DNA of 64,000 nt from Clostridium muellerianum (GCF_012926525.1 NZ_JABBNI010000067.1:1-64000); one strand, 5' to 3'; positions 41,089-50,433 are shown, counted from the first letter of the stretch. Notes: generated from the letters alone by a model not told the origin. Numbers and translations: made by a program.

Positions 41089-42071
41089 TGGTACTACCAA
41101 AGTGCTAATAAAAAAGCAGATCTTTTAAAGGAAAAAATATCAGAGGAAGCACTTAATTTCTGTATAATAGGATGTTTTACAGGAGATACTTTGGTATTAT
41201 CAAAAGAAGGACAAGTCAAGATAAAAGATATAAACAGAGTTCTTAGCATCAGGTGGAGGTTAAATACCATTTAGGTATTTAACCTCCACCTGATGCTTAG
41301 AAATCGTTATCCAGGGACGTAGCTGCTCGAAACGTACGCTTGAAAAAGCGGGAGTATTAGAGCTGGTAGTCATCGGATAAAAATAGGTGATTATGTATAT
41401 TCACAAGATGTAAGAACAGGAGAAAAAGGCTTTAAAGAAGTATTACAGCTTCAAAAAAGAAATACCTGTGAATTTGTAAAAGTTAAAGTAGAAAATGAAG
41501 AAATACAAGTGACCCCATCCCATTTATTCTACACAAATGGTCAGTGGGAATTAGCAGAAAATCTAAAACCAGGAGATATCTTAACAGCAGCTAATGGAGA
41601 GGAAAAGAAAGTAATATCTGTAGAAGAGTACTTGGCAAAAGAGCCAGAGGGGATATATAATTTAAGTGTTGATGAGTATCATACTTATTTTGTATCAAAA
41701 GAAGAAGTTTTGGTTCATAACTGGATGTGTACTAAGAAAAAAATACAAGAAATATCTAATCTTTTAAAAGATGGAGAAAATCTAAAGGATACTACAAGTA
41801 AGTTAAAAGAATTTATAGAGAAACATAATATATCAAATAAGATGGATATTTTAGATAATCTTCATAGAAAAATGCCAAATATAAGAGGGAAATATTTAAA
41901 AGAAATAAAGGATTTAATGGTATATTAGAATCTGGAAAATTAAATCCTTCAATAAAAGCTTTGAATCCCAAGGATGGCAGATACGGTGTATATTTGATTC
42001 CAAATGAAGGACCATTAGACATAGCTAATAGAATAATCAATTATGGTAAGTCTACTAAACAGCTGAGGTGA
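41089..42071 (+). pseudogene. Broken Hint-domain (pretoxin) toxin gene
   Basis: The frame from 41089 reads KISEEALNFCIIGCFTGDTL, VLSKEGQVKIKDI, then is interrupted by a 147-nt element. It resumes in the same frame with KIGDYVYSQDVRTGEKG and the rest of a Hint domain (VTPSHLFYTNGQWELAENLK, VDEYHTYFVSKEEVLVHNW). The remaining toxin part (from CTKKKIQE) stops at 41928, but its sequence continues in another frame (GILESGKLNPSIKAL, RYGVYLIPNEGPLDIANRII, stop at 42069). There is therefore also a frameshift near 41915. The 5' delivery domain is missing, as expected for an orphan toxin cassette. Confidence 0.75.
41233..41379 (+). mobile_element. 147-nt structured element inside the Hint gene, copy 1
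   Basis: Starts AACAGAGTTCTTAGCATCAG, contains a long hairpin (GCATCAGGTGGAGG...CCTCCACCTGATGC), a conserved core GTTATCCAGGGACGTAG and a second stem CGCTT/AAGCG, and ends TAGTCATCGGATA. It has no coding capacity and brings an in-frame TAG into the host gene. Removing exactly these bases restores AAAGATATA-AAAATAGGT in frame (KDIKIGDYV). The left flank ATATA and the right end GATA suggest insertion next to a short target, as for IS200/IS605-type elements. It may be a HEARO/omega-RNA-like or minimal IStron-like element; identity unproven. Confidence 0.6.
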
Positions 42072-42076
42072 GAAAA

Positions 42077-42358
42077 TTGAAGTATGTATGTGTTGAATGG
42101 TTTCATGATTTTAGTGATGAACCAGTTAAAATTTACTCAGAAATAGATAATGAAAGATATGAGATTAGAAAGGTCGAGTTATTTAAAGATGGCATATATG
42201 GATATGCATATGAGAATATTGAGATTGGCAAAACTGGATTAGGAGAAATACCATTTCCAGAAGATCTGAATGAAATTAATGAGAACCCTAAATTTAAGGC
42301 AATAGAGATTACAAAAGAGGATTTTGAAAAGGTATGGAATAGGATTCAGGATAAGTAG
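42077..42358 (+). CDS. DUF6881 family protein (likely immunity)
   Basis: 93 aa from TTG 42077 (GAGGTG 6 bases upstream). The sequence YVCVEWFHDFSDEPVKIYSE, EIRKVELFKDGIYGYAYENI and PEDLNEINENPKFKAIEI fits DUF6881, small proteins often found behind polymorphic toxins. It follows the broken Hint toxin, so it is probably its immunity gene, kept after the toxin decayed. Confidence 0.75.
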   Translation: MKYVCVEWFHDFSDEPVKIYSEIDNERYEIRKVELFKDGIYGYAYENIEIGKTGLGEIPFPEDLNEINENPKFKAIEITKEDFEKVWNRIQDK

Positions 42359-42452
42359 GATGATATAATTAGAACTCGATTCAAAAAATGGAAGTGCAGA
42401 CTGCATCAAATAAGCCATAGAGAATGGAATTTTGTATAGGAGTATAATTTTT

Positions 42453-42932
42453 ATGATTACTTTAAAAAATCTAATAGATAAAGTAGACTTTGACTTGGTA
42501 TGGAAAGAATATATTGTTTTTTACCCTGATACAGTAAATTTAAGAGGAAAATACTTACAGATGTTTAATTACCTTTTGTATAAAGAACCTAAAGAAAATA
42601 TGGAAGAGATGATTATTCATATTGATAGACAAGATTATGAAGAATTTGATGATGAAGAAGATTGTCGATTAGAATTAGTTGACAAGGAAATCGAGGATAT
42701 AGGATATCGTGTGCATGGAAAGAACAACTCTAAAGAATGGAGTGGTTATTGGGATATATCCGCTGGAGATTGGGGTAGTTGGCTTGGATACTACATACAT
42801 GATAAGGTCACTAAAATTTTAAGCGCTGAACAAATTGTTGCATTATGTTTATATGAAATGACTTGGCATGGGCTATCGGAAAATGAAGTTATTAATTGGG
42901 TAAATAATATTGATGGAAATTTAGAGAACTAA
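42453..42932 (+). CDS. Unknown protein, immunity-like
   Basis: 159 aa from ATG 42453 (TAGGAG upstream). The N-terminus MITLKNLIDKVDFDLVWKEY and the block YWDISAGDWGSWLGYYIHDK, followed by YEMTWHGLSENEVINWV, resemble DUF6557-type immunity proteins, but I am not sure of the family. Acidic and cytosolic. It lies in the row of orphan immunity-like genes downstream of the toxin. Confidence 0.65.
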   Translation: MITLKNLIDKVDFDLVWKEYIVFYPDTVNLRGKYLQMFNYLLYKEPKENMEEMIIHIDRQDYEEFDDEEDCRLELVDKEIEDIGYRVHGKNNSKEWSGYWDISAGDWGSWLGYYIHDKVTKILSAEQIVALCLYEMTWHGLSENEVINWVNNIDGNLEN

Positions 42933-43052
42933 ATCTAAGCTATGTTAGGCCACAGTCTTATTTTTAAAAAGTTAATTTGTTCAATTCTTATTTTGTGTAG
43001 TAGTGGCAAAATGTTGTGATAAAGGGAACCATTAAAGAAAGGACATTTTAAT

Positions 43053-43830
43053 ATGGATGTAGGTTACAAGGAACTTTTTAAGAACATTGAATCAAGAACT
43101 GATATTGGTATAGGTTTAGAAACTTTGACAAAAAAGATTTTAGAGACTACTGTGCGTGACCTAATTAGCGATAAAAAAATAATAGAGCATTTGTTGGAAT
43201 ATCGCTCAACATATTTTGTTTCACTAAACAAAAAGCTGGGAGAACTTAATAGGATAGAAATATATGAATATTTAAGAGAATTTATATTGTTAGAATATAT
43301 GATTCCTTTAATATCACGTTATATAGAATTATGGCCATTAATGCCAGGTCCATTTTTTTTATGGTAAATTTTTATTTATAATTTTTCAGATTGATGAAAA
43401 CTTTTGGAATGGACATAGACATTGGTTATTTTGGTATGGGAATTATGGATTTTGTAAAAATAGTTGTAATGATGAAATTACAATCTATCAGGATAAAAAT
43501 AAAACAAAATTTTTGGGCTATTTTGAAATTACTACACATTGTAGTCTTGAGTATCTTATAAATAATGAAGAAGATAATTTAGAAGCTGCACAGCCAGAAT
43601 TTTATAGAGAAATAATAGAATTCTTGAATAGTGACACCAAAATTCATTATACATATATTTATCCACGAGATGAAGAGGATATTAGCCATCAAGTGAAACA
43701 TAATGCTCCAGTTAACAGTAAAGGGTACAAGCCTATATATATTGAAATGTGGTCAAAACTATCAGATTATTGGGATGAAAATGAAATAAAAAAATGTGTT
43801 AAAATTCTTGGTGAAAAGTTTTTTAACTAA
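43053..43830 (+). pseudogene. Immunity-like gene split by a T8 tract
   Basis: The first frame (MDVGYKELFKNIESRTDIGI ... LMPGPFFLW) ends at 43365. The second, out of step by one base, carries IDENFWNGHRHWLFWYGNYG and continues through GYFEITTHCSLEYLINNEED to a stop at 43830. The switch falls at eight T residues, 43353-43360. Deleting one T gives one uninterrupted frame of 777 bases (258 aa). It is a recent frameshift, a phase-variable tract or a sequencing error. Function unknown; position suggests an immunity protein. Confidence 0.7.
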
Positions 43831-43904
43831 GAAGAAAGCTGATATTAAGGGAATAATTGAACATAAAAATAAAATATAGAAAATACATAGTTGAGGTGTG
43901 AATT

Positions 43905-44315
43905 ATGATAAAACAAATTGTAAAAGATGTATTGTTTTTAGGACAAAAATCAGAAGAGGCAACTAAAAATGATATGGTAGTAGTTGATGATTTAATGGAT
44001 ACATTAAGAGCAAACTTACAGAATTGTGTTGGATTGGCTGGTAATATGATTGGAGTAAAAAAGCGTATATTGGTATTTGCTGTAGCAAATTTTATTGTGC
44101 CTATGATAAATCCAGTTATATTAAAGAAGGAAAAGCCTTATGAAACAGAAGAGAGTTGTTTATCTTTAATTGGTGTTAGAAAAACAAAAAGATATGAAAT
44201 GATAGAGGTGGAGTATCTTGATAGAAATTTTAAGAATCAAAAGCAAGTGTTTACTGGATTTACAGCACAAATAATTCAACATGAAATGGATCATTTTGAA
44301 GGTATAATAATCTAA
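43905..44315 (+). CDS. def: Peptide deformylase-like protein (short clostridial type)
   Basis: 136 aa. Metal ligands are present: Cys in ESCLSL (motif 2) and HEMDHFEG (motif 3). Motif 1 reads GLAGNMIG, with Met where the usual GxGxAAxQ has Gln. This matches a short clostridial subgroup in which I recall the same replacement. Deformylases remove formyl groups from new proteins. The gene lies at the end of the toxin island, away from fmt, so it is probably an accessory copy. Confidence 0.85.
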   Translation: MIKQIVKDVLFLGQKSEEATKNDMVVVDDLMDTLRANLQNCVGLAGNMIGVKKRILVFAVANFIVPMINPVILKKEKPYETEESCLSLIGVRKTKRYEMIEVEYLDRNFKNQKQVFTGFTAQIIQHEMDHFEGIII

Positions 44316-44344
44316 TTGAATAATTAAAACAGTAGCAAAACAAA

Positions 44345-44388
44345 GAGTGGATTATAAAACAATATATGGTGTAATCCACTCCTTTTTT
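44345..44388 (+). terminator. Terminator after the deformylase gene
   Basis: GAGTGGATTA and TAATCCACTC form a perfect 10-bp stem, followed by CTTTTTT. It ends the toxin/immunity row. Confidence 0.85.
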
Positions 44389-44710
44389 AGATATTTATTT
44401 TTAAATAACTTTGTATATATTTGCAGTGTAGAAAAAAACTTATTTTTCAACAATAGATCTATCAAAGCTCAGGGCAAACGTATGAATATTTTTCTTCTCC
44501 TAAATCCCCCAAAGGTGGATTTAGAATGCCATAATGGCTTATTATGTGGTAGGAAAATATTTAATAATGAGAGCCCTGATATTATTTATTTGGGTAAAAT
44601 CAAAATATTTCGGGGACTTTATTAGCTCCACTAGGATTTTTGTATAAAAAACAAAGCAGTCCTTTTTCAGAATATGCAAGTAATTGGTATACAATACATC
44701 TTTTATTTTA
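44389..44710. other. Non-coding stretch at the edge of IS remnants
   Basis: No supportable gene. A short palindrome-like stretch (CTCCTAAATCCCCCAAAGGT, GGATTTAGAATG) is present. The sequence probably belongs to the decayed right end of the transposase remnant that follows. Confidence 0.35.
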
Positions 44711-45001
44711 CTATATAAAGTTTTTGATAAGTACCTGTTCAAGGTAATCATTATCCATAGAAGAAGCAAATCTCTTAGATTTCAAGCTATACTTTGGTTC
44801 TGTAGTATCTTTTCTTAAAATATTTAGAGCCATTCGTTTTAGTAATGCTAAATTTTGAGAACCATTATCTTTTCTTACTCTACGAGCATCTTCTTTAAAT
44901 ACAACATCAAGAAACCAATGTGTGCTTTCTATTCCCCAATGTTTTCTCACAGCACTTCCAAACTCCTCTATCGAGTTCTTTAAAGAAGAAATAAAGTATC
45001 T
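44711..45001 (-). pseudogene. ISAs1-family transposase, C-terminal remnant
   Basis: The frame reads RYFISSLKNSIEEFGSAVRK, then HWGIESTHWFLDVVFKEDAR and RKDNGSQNLALLKRMALNIL, the conserved C-terminus of ISAs1/H-repeat transposases. The N-terminal three quarters is missing. Confidence 0.75.
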
Positions 45002-45023
45002 TTTTTCAATCTTTTTTTTACCT

Positions 45024-45122
45024 TATATTCTTACTTTCTATAAAATTAATAAAATCTTTCGAAGGATATCCTCTGTCAAATAAAATTAAATCATTATAGG
45101 AACCTAGTGATTCTAACTTGTT
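45024..45122 (-). pseudogene. IS4-like transposase fragment
   Basis: A 33-residue piece KLESLGSYNDLILFDRGYPS followed by KDFINFIESKNIR matches the DRGY region of IS4-type DDE transposases. Weaker traces (KINNIKVDRLLSIGVVGG) lie farther right, near 45180, in broken frames. Confidence 0.55.
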
Positions 45123-45705
45123 TATCAACAATAATAAATAAATTACTTACAATACCTCCAACAACACCTATAGATAGTAATCTATCAACTTTTATGTTAT
45201 TAATTTTGCTATAAAGGTCGTTTTACCATTTTTGACTTAGTTATCCCTTCAATAAAGTTTATGAAGGAACTCCGCAAGGCGATTGTCGCATTAAAGAGTG
45301 AATACTACAATTCCATTACAGATTTCCTCCATTATTCTTTATATCTGTAATCTTAGCAAAATTAACTTTTTATAGAAAGCCATTAATTCTTTTACAGTTA
45401 CATTTATATTTTAAATTTAGAAATTAATTCATGTAATTCATTTGCAATATTAGTAAGCTTTTCTGTAGTTCCAGAGATATCTGCCATAATACTATGTTTG
45501 TGTCAAGTTAAAGTGGGCAATTTCATTTTTTATTTTTTCCATTATAAATTCAGTTAAAAATTTTATTCCTAAAGGGCTTCGCCCTCAGCCCGAAAGGGCG
45601 CACTTTTCCCATTGATTTTTTATTTTCAATTTTTAAATTATCTATAAATAAGTTCACTAAAATTTCTCTGCTTAAAAAAGCTTTGTATTGCCTTTCTACC
45701 ATTAG
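45123..45705. other. Decayed IS DNA
   Basis: No intact frame. Short transposase-like traces on the minus strand are interrupted by stops. Two small hairpins (GGGCTTCGCCC and GCCCGAAAGGGC) lie side by side near 45572-45600, close to the distal end of the ISLre2 remnant. Confidence 0.4.
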
Positions 45706-46528
45706 TCATGGCGCAGCCTGCAAATGGTATCCTTGCCTGTTGTACAGGATAGTACTTACTTTTCTATTTACATCAGCTGCTGTTAATGTAATCATCTCTG
45801 TTACTTTTTCTAATTTATCCTCTGAAATAATTCCTGAGCACACTTCATTTATTACCTTATATATTCTTTTGTTTGCTTTTTCAGCTAATATCTTAGCTAA
45901 ATTATTAGCACCACTAATAGACCAACTCATTTTTCTCCCTTTCATTCTTTGAGCTAGTATATCACAGATATTATGCTCCATTGTACCTAAATTTCTGTAC
46001 TCTAAACCATCTGGAGACTTTGGCATTTTTATTTCTTCTCTTAAGTGATATGGCCTTAATCCTATTTTGTTATCAAAAAGATATGTATATAATTTTTCTA
46101 ACTTCTTAAACTTATTTTCATCCTCTGTATATTTAACCATTAGATTTGTTAGGTATTCAAAACTTTCATCTACTTGTCCAGCATTTAACATTTTTATTAG
46201 TTTATGAGCTTCTTTTTTGTCCTGTATACTTCTTAATACAGCTTGGCTCTTATGAAATGGATCTAATTGAAAATACACCCCTTCTTCTCTTATACTTTGT
46301 TTTATCCATGATGCTCCATCTCCATTTAAGATTCTTACTTCTATTTCATCTGTATTATATATTTCTGCAATAGTAGCCTCACTAAGTTCTTTAAATTTTT
46401 TACTACTACTAAAACTAGCACATGCTATTTTATTCTCAACCACATAAGCATCTTTACTGCCATTTCTCTTCTTCCATCCTTCATAAGTTATTCCAAGTTT
46501 AAGTTCTTTCTTTTTAGATTTACCTTTC
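45706..46528 (-). pseudogene. ISLre2-family (UPF0236) transposase remnant
   Basis: The main frame (46443 down to 45706) contains VRILNGDGASWIKQSIREEG, QLDPFHKSQAVLRSI, LGTMEHNICDILAQRMKGRK and MSWSISGANNLAKILAEKAN, all ISLre2 hallmarks. Upstream, in the same frame to about 46528, lies KKGKSKKKELKLGITYEGWK. The N-terminus is gone and the C-terminus is altered. It has broken into the start of an anti-sigma factor gene. Confidence 0.8.
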
Positions 46529-46639
46529 TTAGGGTTGTCCTTTCCTTATTCTCTTCTTTTCAAATTCATTAACTTCTTCTATTGTATACTGTGAAAAATC
46601 TACATCTACATTATTTAATAAACTATACTCATCCTTCAT
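46529..46639 (-). pseudogene. DUF4179 anti-sigma factor, 5' fragment
   Basis: ATG 46639 with AAGGAGGG upstream opens MKDEYSLLNNVDVDFSQYTI, EEVNEFEKKRIRKGQP, then a stop created at the junction with the ISLre2 remnant. The start matches DUF4179 anti-sigma proteins, which follow ECF sigma genes in clostridia. Only 36 codons remain. Confidence 0.6.
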
Positions 46640-46654
46640 AGATTATATCCCTCC

Positions 46655-47107
46655 TTATGACCTAGAAAATAATCTTCTTATCTTGCTCTTTGCTCTAGAA
46701 ATTCTATTATATATTAGAGATGGTTTAATATTAAACTCTTCACTAATTTCCTTTATAGATTCTTCTTTTACAAAAAGCTTAATAAAAAACTGTTTATCCA
46801 TTGGATTGAGGTTTTTAAGAATCTCCTCTGTTTCATACTCTAATTCATTTTTTAAAACTTCTTTTTCTATAGTAAAATCACTTTCTATATCTATCTCAGA
46901 TATACCAATATATTCAAGCGTTTTTAAATACTTTCTCTTATAATCAATAGCCGTGTACTTTGCTATCGCAGCTATCCAATTCTTTAAAATATTTTTTTCT
47001 TTATTAAAGCTAGCTATATTATTCCAAATTCCAAGATACACATCATTAATACATTCTTCATGATACTGTGAAAGATTATAAGGATTTATATAAAAATCCC
47101 AATGTAC
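46655..47107 (-). pseudogene. ECF sigma factor, 5'-truncated
   Basis: The frame runs from about 47107 (DFYINPYNLSQYHEECINDV, then YLGIWNNIASFNKEKNILKN) through WIAAIAKYTAIDYKRKYLKT (region 2) to region 4 (LNPMDKQFFIKLFVKEESIK, EISEEFNIKPSLIYNRISRA). The first 20-30 residues are missing, cut at the junction with the neighbouring AAA-ATPase-like pseudogene. The cognate anti-sigma gene downstream is also broken, so the pair is dead. Confidence 0.7.
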
Positions 47108-47879
47108 TGCCTACATCATATTGGCAAATACAAGCTCAAATAGCATTGTTAGAAGTCTAATTGAAAAAGCTGATGTCAAGACTAAAAAGGAAATAGAGCT
47201 TTTAATTGAAGGAAAGAGTATAGAGAAACCAGTTCATGAAGATATAACATATGATGCGATTTATGATACCATGGATAATTTGTGGGAATTCATGTTATTT
47301 ACAGGATATTTTAAAAAGGTAAGTGAAAGAATTAGTGAAACTAATCAGAAATATTTGATATTAGAAATTCCCAATGAAGAAGTTAAGTACATCTTCAGAA
47401 ATAAAATATTAAGGTGTTTTTAAGATAAAGTTAAGATAAAGGATTTAAGTGATTTGTACACTGCAATAATAAATGGAGATCCTAAAACCTTTGAAACTGA
47501 GCTTGGAAGACTTTTAATGGAAACCATAAGCTTTAATGATGCTTATGAAAATTTCTATCATGGATTTGTAGTGGGAACACTCACAAATATGCACGATTAT
47601 ATCATAAAATCTAATCGAGAAGGTGGAAGCGATCGATGCTACTTATTTATAAAATCTATATCAAAACGAGGGGTAGCAATAGTTATAAAATTTAAAATTG
47701 CTAAAAACTTTGATGATTTGGAAAAAAGAGCAGATGATGCACTAAAACAGATTCAAGATAAGGGCTATGATATGGAGCTTAGAAGTGGGGGCTACAAGAA
47801 TATTATAAGATATGGAATAAGCTTTTGTGAGAAAGACTGTTATGTTAAATTAGAAGAAAATCCGTACGTACGGTTCTAA
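47100..47879 (+). pseudogene. AAA-ATPase-like/DUF1703 protein, C-terminal remnant
   Basis: Pieces VLPTSYW (one frame) and ANTSSNSIVRSLIEKADVKT (next frame) lead into ITYDAIYDTMDNLWEFMLFT, a TAA at 47421 and then, in the same frame, DKVKIKDLSDLYTAIINGDP. The DUF1703 nuclease-like end follows (DAYENFYHGFVVGTLTNMHD, NFDDLEKRADDALKQIQDKG). One frameshift, one nonsense codon and loss of the ATPase domain mark a pseudogene. Confidence 0.75.
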
Positions 47880-48044
47880 GAGGGACTAGGAAAGTGATTC
47901 TCTAGTCTACTTGCTGGGTTGTTAACAATTGGTTTTGCTAGTTGAAGATTTAAGGGATGAATTCTTAATTAATGTATAAAACTATCATGATTTGTTATAC
48001 TAATTACGAAGTTTAAAATATAAAATATGAGGAGTAGTGATAAA

Positions 48045-48701
48045 ATGAGTGCTACATTGATGCTAAATAAAGAAACTGAATTCAATCAATTACTAAAAGA
48101 TGTAACAAAACAAGTAACTGTACAAATTGCAGATGCTGATCTTGCTATATTAAAAAGATCCAATTATAAATTATGTTTTGCAAAAAAAGTGAACGATGTA
48201 TATACTGTAGTGTGGGAAGCTTATGATAAGTATTTAACTAAAAACATATTCTCATGGACCCCACAATATCAAGTATTTGGTACTAACACATTTGAATCTG
48301 GAGTGAAAGTTGAAACAAATACAAAAGTAATTGATGTTACATTAGGTGAAACTGTTGTACTTGATGAGAATGGTCTGTTGAACAATCCTACTACTGGCGG
48401 TCCGGAAACTGCAATAACTTTCAAAAATGAATATCCAGTTCCTATTCATCCTGGAATCAATCAAATGGCAAAGGATTCATCAGGTATAATACATTCTACG
48501 CCTATTTATGTAGCTGCAAACCCAATTGTGCAAGGGACAGACGAATTAACTCCCAAGGAATTTGTTTTGGTTTGGTTTGAACAAAATGTAGAAACTAGTA
48601 CAATGTTTAGCAATGCTAAATCTAAATCACAAGAAGTTAATCTTACTAATTCCAGTGCTGCGTCTATATTGTATGAAGGTGGTAAATGGAAGATTATATA
48701 A
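48045..48701 (+). CDS. Unknown 218-aa beta-rich protein
   Basis: Starts at ATG 48045 (GAGGAG about 12 bases upstream). Segments such as LCFAKKVNDVYTVVWEAYDK, FSWTPQYQVFGTNTFESGVK and VIDVTLGETVVLDENGLLNN suggest a mostly beta structure without signal peptide or membrane segments. I do not recognise the family. It is isolated between IS wreckage and a 94-aa gene about 450 bases downstream, which may be its partner. Confidence 0.6.
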   Translation: MSATLMLNKETEFNQLLKDVTKQVTVQIADADLAILKRSNYKLCFAKKVNDVYTVVWEAYDKYLTKNIFSWTPQYQVFGTNTFESGVKVETNTKVIDVTLGETVVLDENGLLNNPTTGGPETAITFKNEYPVPIHPGINQMAKDSSGIIHSTPIYVAANPIVQGTDELTPKEFVLVWFEQNVETSTMFSNAKSKSQEVNLTNSSAASILYEGGKWKII

Positions 48702-49147
48702 AGGCACTAACAGAAAGAAGATAAACATGAGCTTTATAGTAATATTTCAATAAAATTCAAACATAAGAAAAACAAATTCAATTTAGTTGGTATATAGGTG
48801 GAGGCTGAGATAGATGTAAAAAGACGTAACTTAGTGGAATAAAATTTCAAAGTTGTATTCTAATTGTTACTTTTTATAAAAAGTATTGAAAAACTATATA
48901 TTAAGTTTTCAATATTTCAGAAAGTCAATTTCTTATTGTTCTAAATAAAAAGAATAATTATTTTTGAATATGTCAAATAAATAGGCTTTAAGAAAGATAC
49001 CATTTGGTAAAGATATTTATTAAGTTGCTACTTTCTTCACATATCTTGACTTCCAGCCTAACTAACCTAAAAATAAAATTTGTAATACTAATTTTTTGTT
49101 TAAAAGCATCTAATATATCTTAACATATATGAAAGGTGGTAGTTTTT
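48702..49147. other. Intergenic region between two unknown genes
   Basis: AT-rich, no gene or clear hairpin seen. AAAGGTGG at its right end is the ribosome site of the next gene. Confidence 0.4.
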
Positions 49148-49432
49148 GTGCAAAATCATCACAATTATTTACTTACATTAGATCATGCGCCATCGATAGT
49201 TCCACAGAATGGTTCGATATCTACTATATTTGATTGGAGTGCTGGAGAAAGTTTTACAGTGGTCAATGTTATAAGTTCTCAATCAGAATGGTCGAAATTA
49301 GTACATGTGCTGGCAACTAGAGACAATTCATATAGCTCTCAAAATTTTCAACACTCCAAACTTAGGTATAAATCCAATAATGAACAAATGGAAAGCCGAG
49401 AAATTGTTAAAATAACTCATTTGGATGTATAG
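49148..49432 (+). CDS. Unknown 94-aa protein
   Basis: GTG start at 49148 with AAAGGTGG 8 bases upstream; an earlier GTG at 49136 lies inside the ribosome site. The product (VQNHHNYLLTLDHAPSIVPQ, STIFDWSAGESFTVVNVISS) is His- and Ser-rich and looks beta-stranded. No family recognised. It may work with the beta-rich protein upstream. Confidence 0.5.
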   Translation: MQNHHNYLLTLDHAPSIVPQNGSISTIFDWSAGESFTVVNVISSQSEWSKLVHVLATRDNSYSSQNFQHSKLRYKSNNEQMESREIVKITHLDV

Positions 49433-49531
49433 TAATTTTTTATTTTAAAAAAAGTTTTACAAAGTTAAGTCCTAATATAATAGATAAAGAATTGAATATT
49501 ATATATAATTCTGTGATAGTTAAAAGAGAAA

Positions 49532-49600
49532 AAGCAAGCGAAGCCAAGTCTTCGCAACCTTCAGGGGAGGTTAACAAATTGCTAACAACTTGTTTTGCCA
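49532..49600. repeat. Delta dispersed repeat, copy 2
   Basis: GCAAGCGAAGCCAAGTCTTC, GCAACCTTCAGGGGAGGTTA and TAACAACTTGTTTTGCCAT, related to 29819-29887. Confidence 0.65.
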
Positions 49601-49698
49601 TTTTCTACTTTCTGCTGTGTGGCAGAGCTTAGTGTCATTTACAAATTTTAATACCGCACAAAAATTAGCTTTTGCCTTAATAGACTTATACTAAATTT

Positions 49699-50433
49699 TT
49701 AATGTTTTCTAGAAAGCTTCTTAAATGAAGCCACATATAAAACCATTCCTACTAGAGTAAATAGCAGCCTACTCATTATAAAATTCAAAGGCAAACTAAA
49801 AATAGGTTCTCCGAGACTATCAACAGATATAACTGTAGGCATATAAGTCACATACCCCTTGGCGAAAACATCAATAAAAGGTGTGCTATTAAAACTTACA
49901 AGTGACAAAATCAAAACAATTGGAATCCAAGCATAAAGCAAAGTTTGACTGTTGCTGCCTAAAAACATACTGGTTCCAAAAACAAACACAAAAGTTGGAA
50001 GTAATATTATTAACATAGGTAATAAGAATTTTTGAAAATCTGTAAAATTAAAAGTTGTCTTATAAAACACAAAACTTATCAAAATGCAGCATATGGCAAT
50101 AATTAAGTAAGAAATAGACAGAGCTAAACTTTTTGTAGCCAAATACTTTTTCTGTGGTAAAGACGTACATGAAGTAATTTCTCTTACTCTTTGTTCATTT
50201 CTAGAAAAAAGTCCTGTGCACGAAAGCATTAAAATTAACAACATAATCGTATTTATGTCACACAAAAACTTGCAATAACTCCACTTGGAAAAAGGTGCTG
50301 TACCAGAAACACCTTGTATTATTTCTGTATACAGGTCAATCACTGAAAAGAAAAGTGCAATTATAAAAGTTATCACAAATATTTTTGAAAAAATTATTCT
50401 CTTTAATTCGTATTTAAGAATTTTTGTATCCAT
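49699..50433 (-). CDS. ABC-2 type membrane permease
   Basis: 244 aa with about six membrane helices (IFVITFIIALFFSVIDLYTE, LMLSCTGLFSRNEQRVREIT, MLIILLPTFVFVFGTSMFLG, FIMSRLLFTLVGMVLYVASF). It is the last gene of a three-gene minus-strand operon, six bases after the M1-fused permease, and presumably completes its membrane part. The substrate is unknown. Confidence 0.8.
   Translation of the reverse strand: MDTKILKYELKRIIFSKIFVITFIIALFFSVIDLYTEIIQGVSGTAPFSKWSYCKFLCDINTIMLLILMLSCTGLFSRNEQRVREITSCTSLPQKKYLATKSLALSISYLIIAICCILISFVFYKTTFNFTDFQKFLLPMLIILLPTFVFVFGTSMFLGSNSQTLLYAWIPIVLILSLVSFNSTPFIDVFAKGYVTYMPTVISVDSLGEPIFSLPLNFIMSRLLFTLVGMVLYVASFKKLSRKH

Noticed and set aside
44347-44625. 92-codon plus-strand frame
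   Set aside because: Begins inside the deformylase terminator hairpin and overlaps decayed IS DNA; the composition is not protein-like.
45572-45600. Paired small hairpins read as a small RNA or riboswitch
   Set aside because: They are only about 11 bases each, lie in decayed IS DNA and have no promoter or downstream gene that would support a regulatory role.
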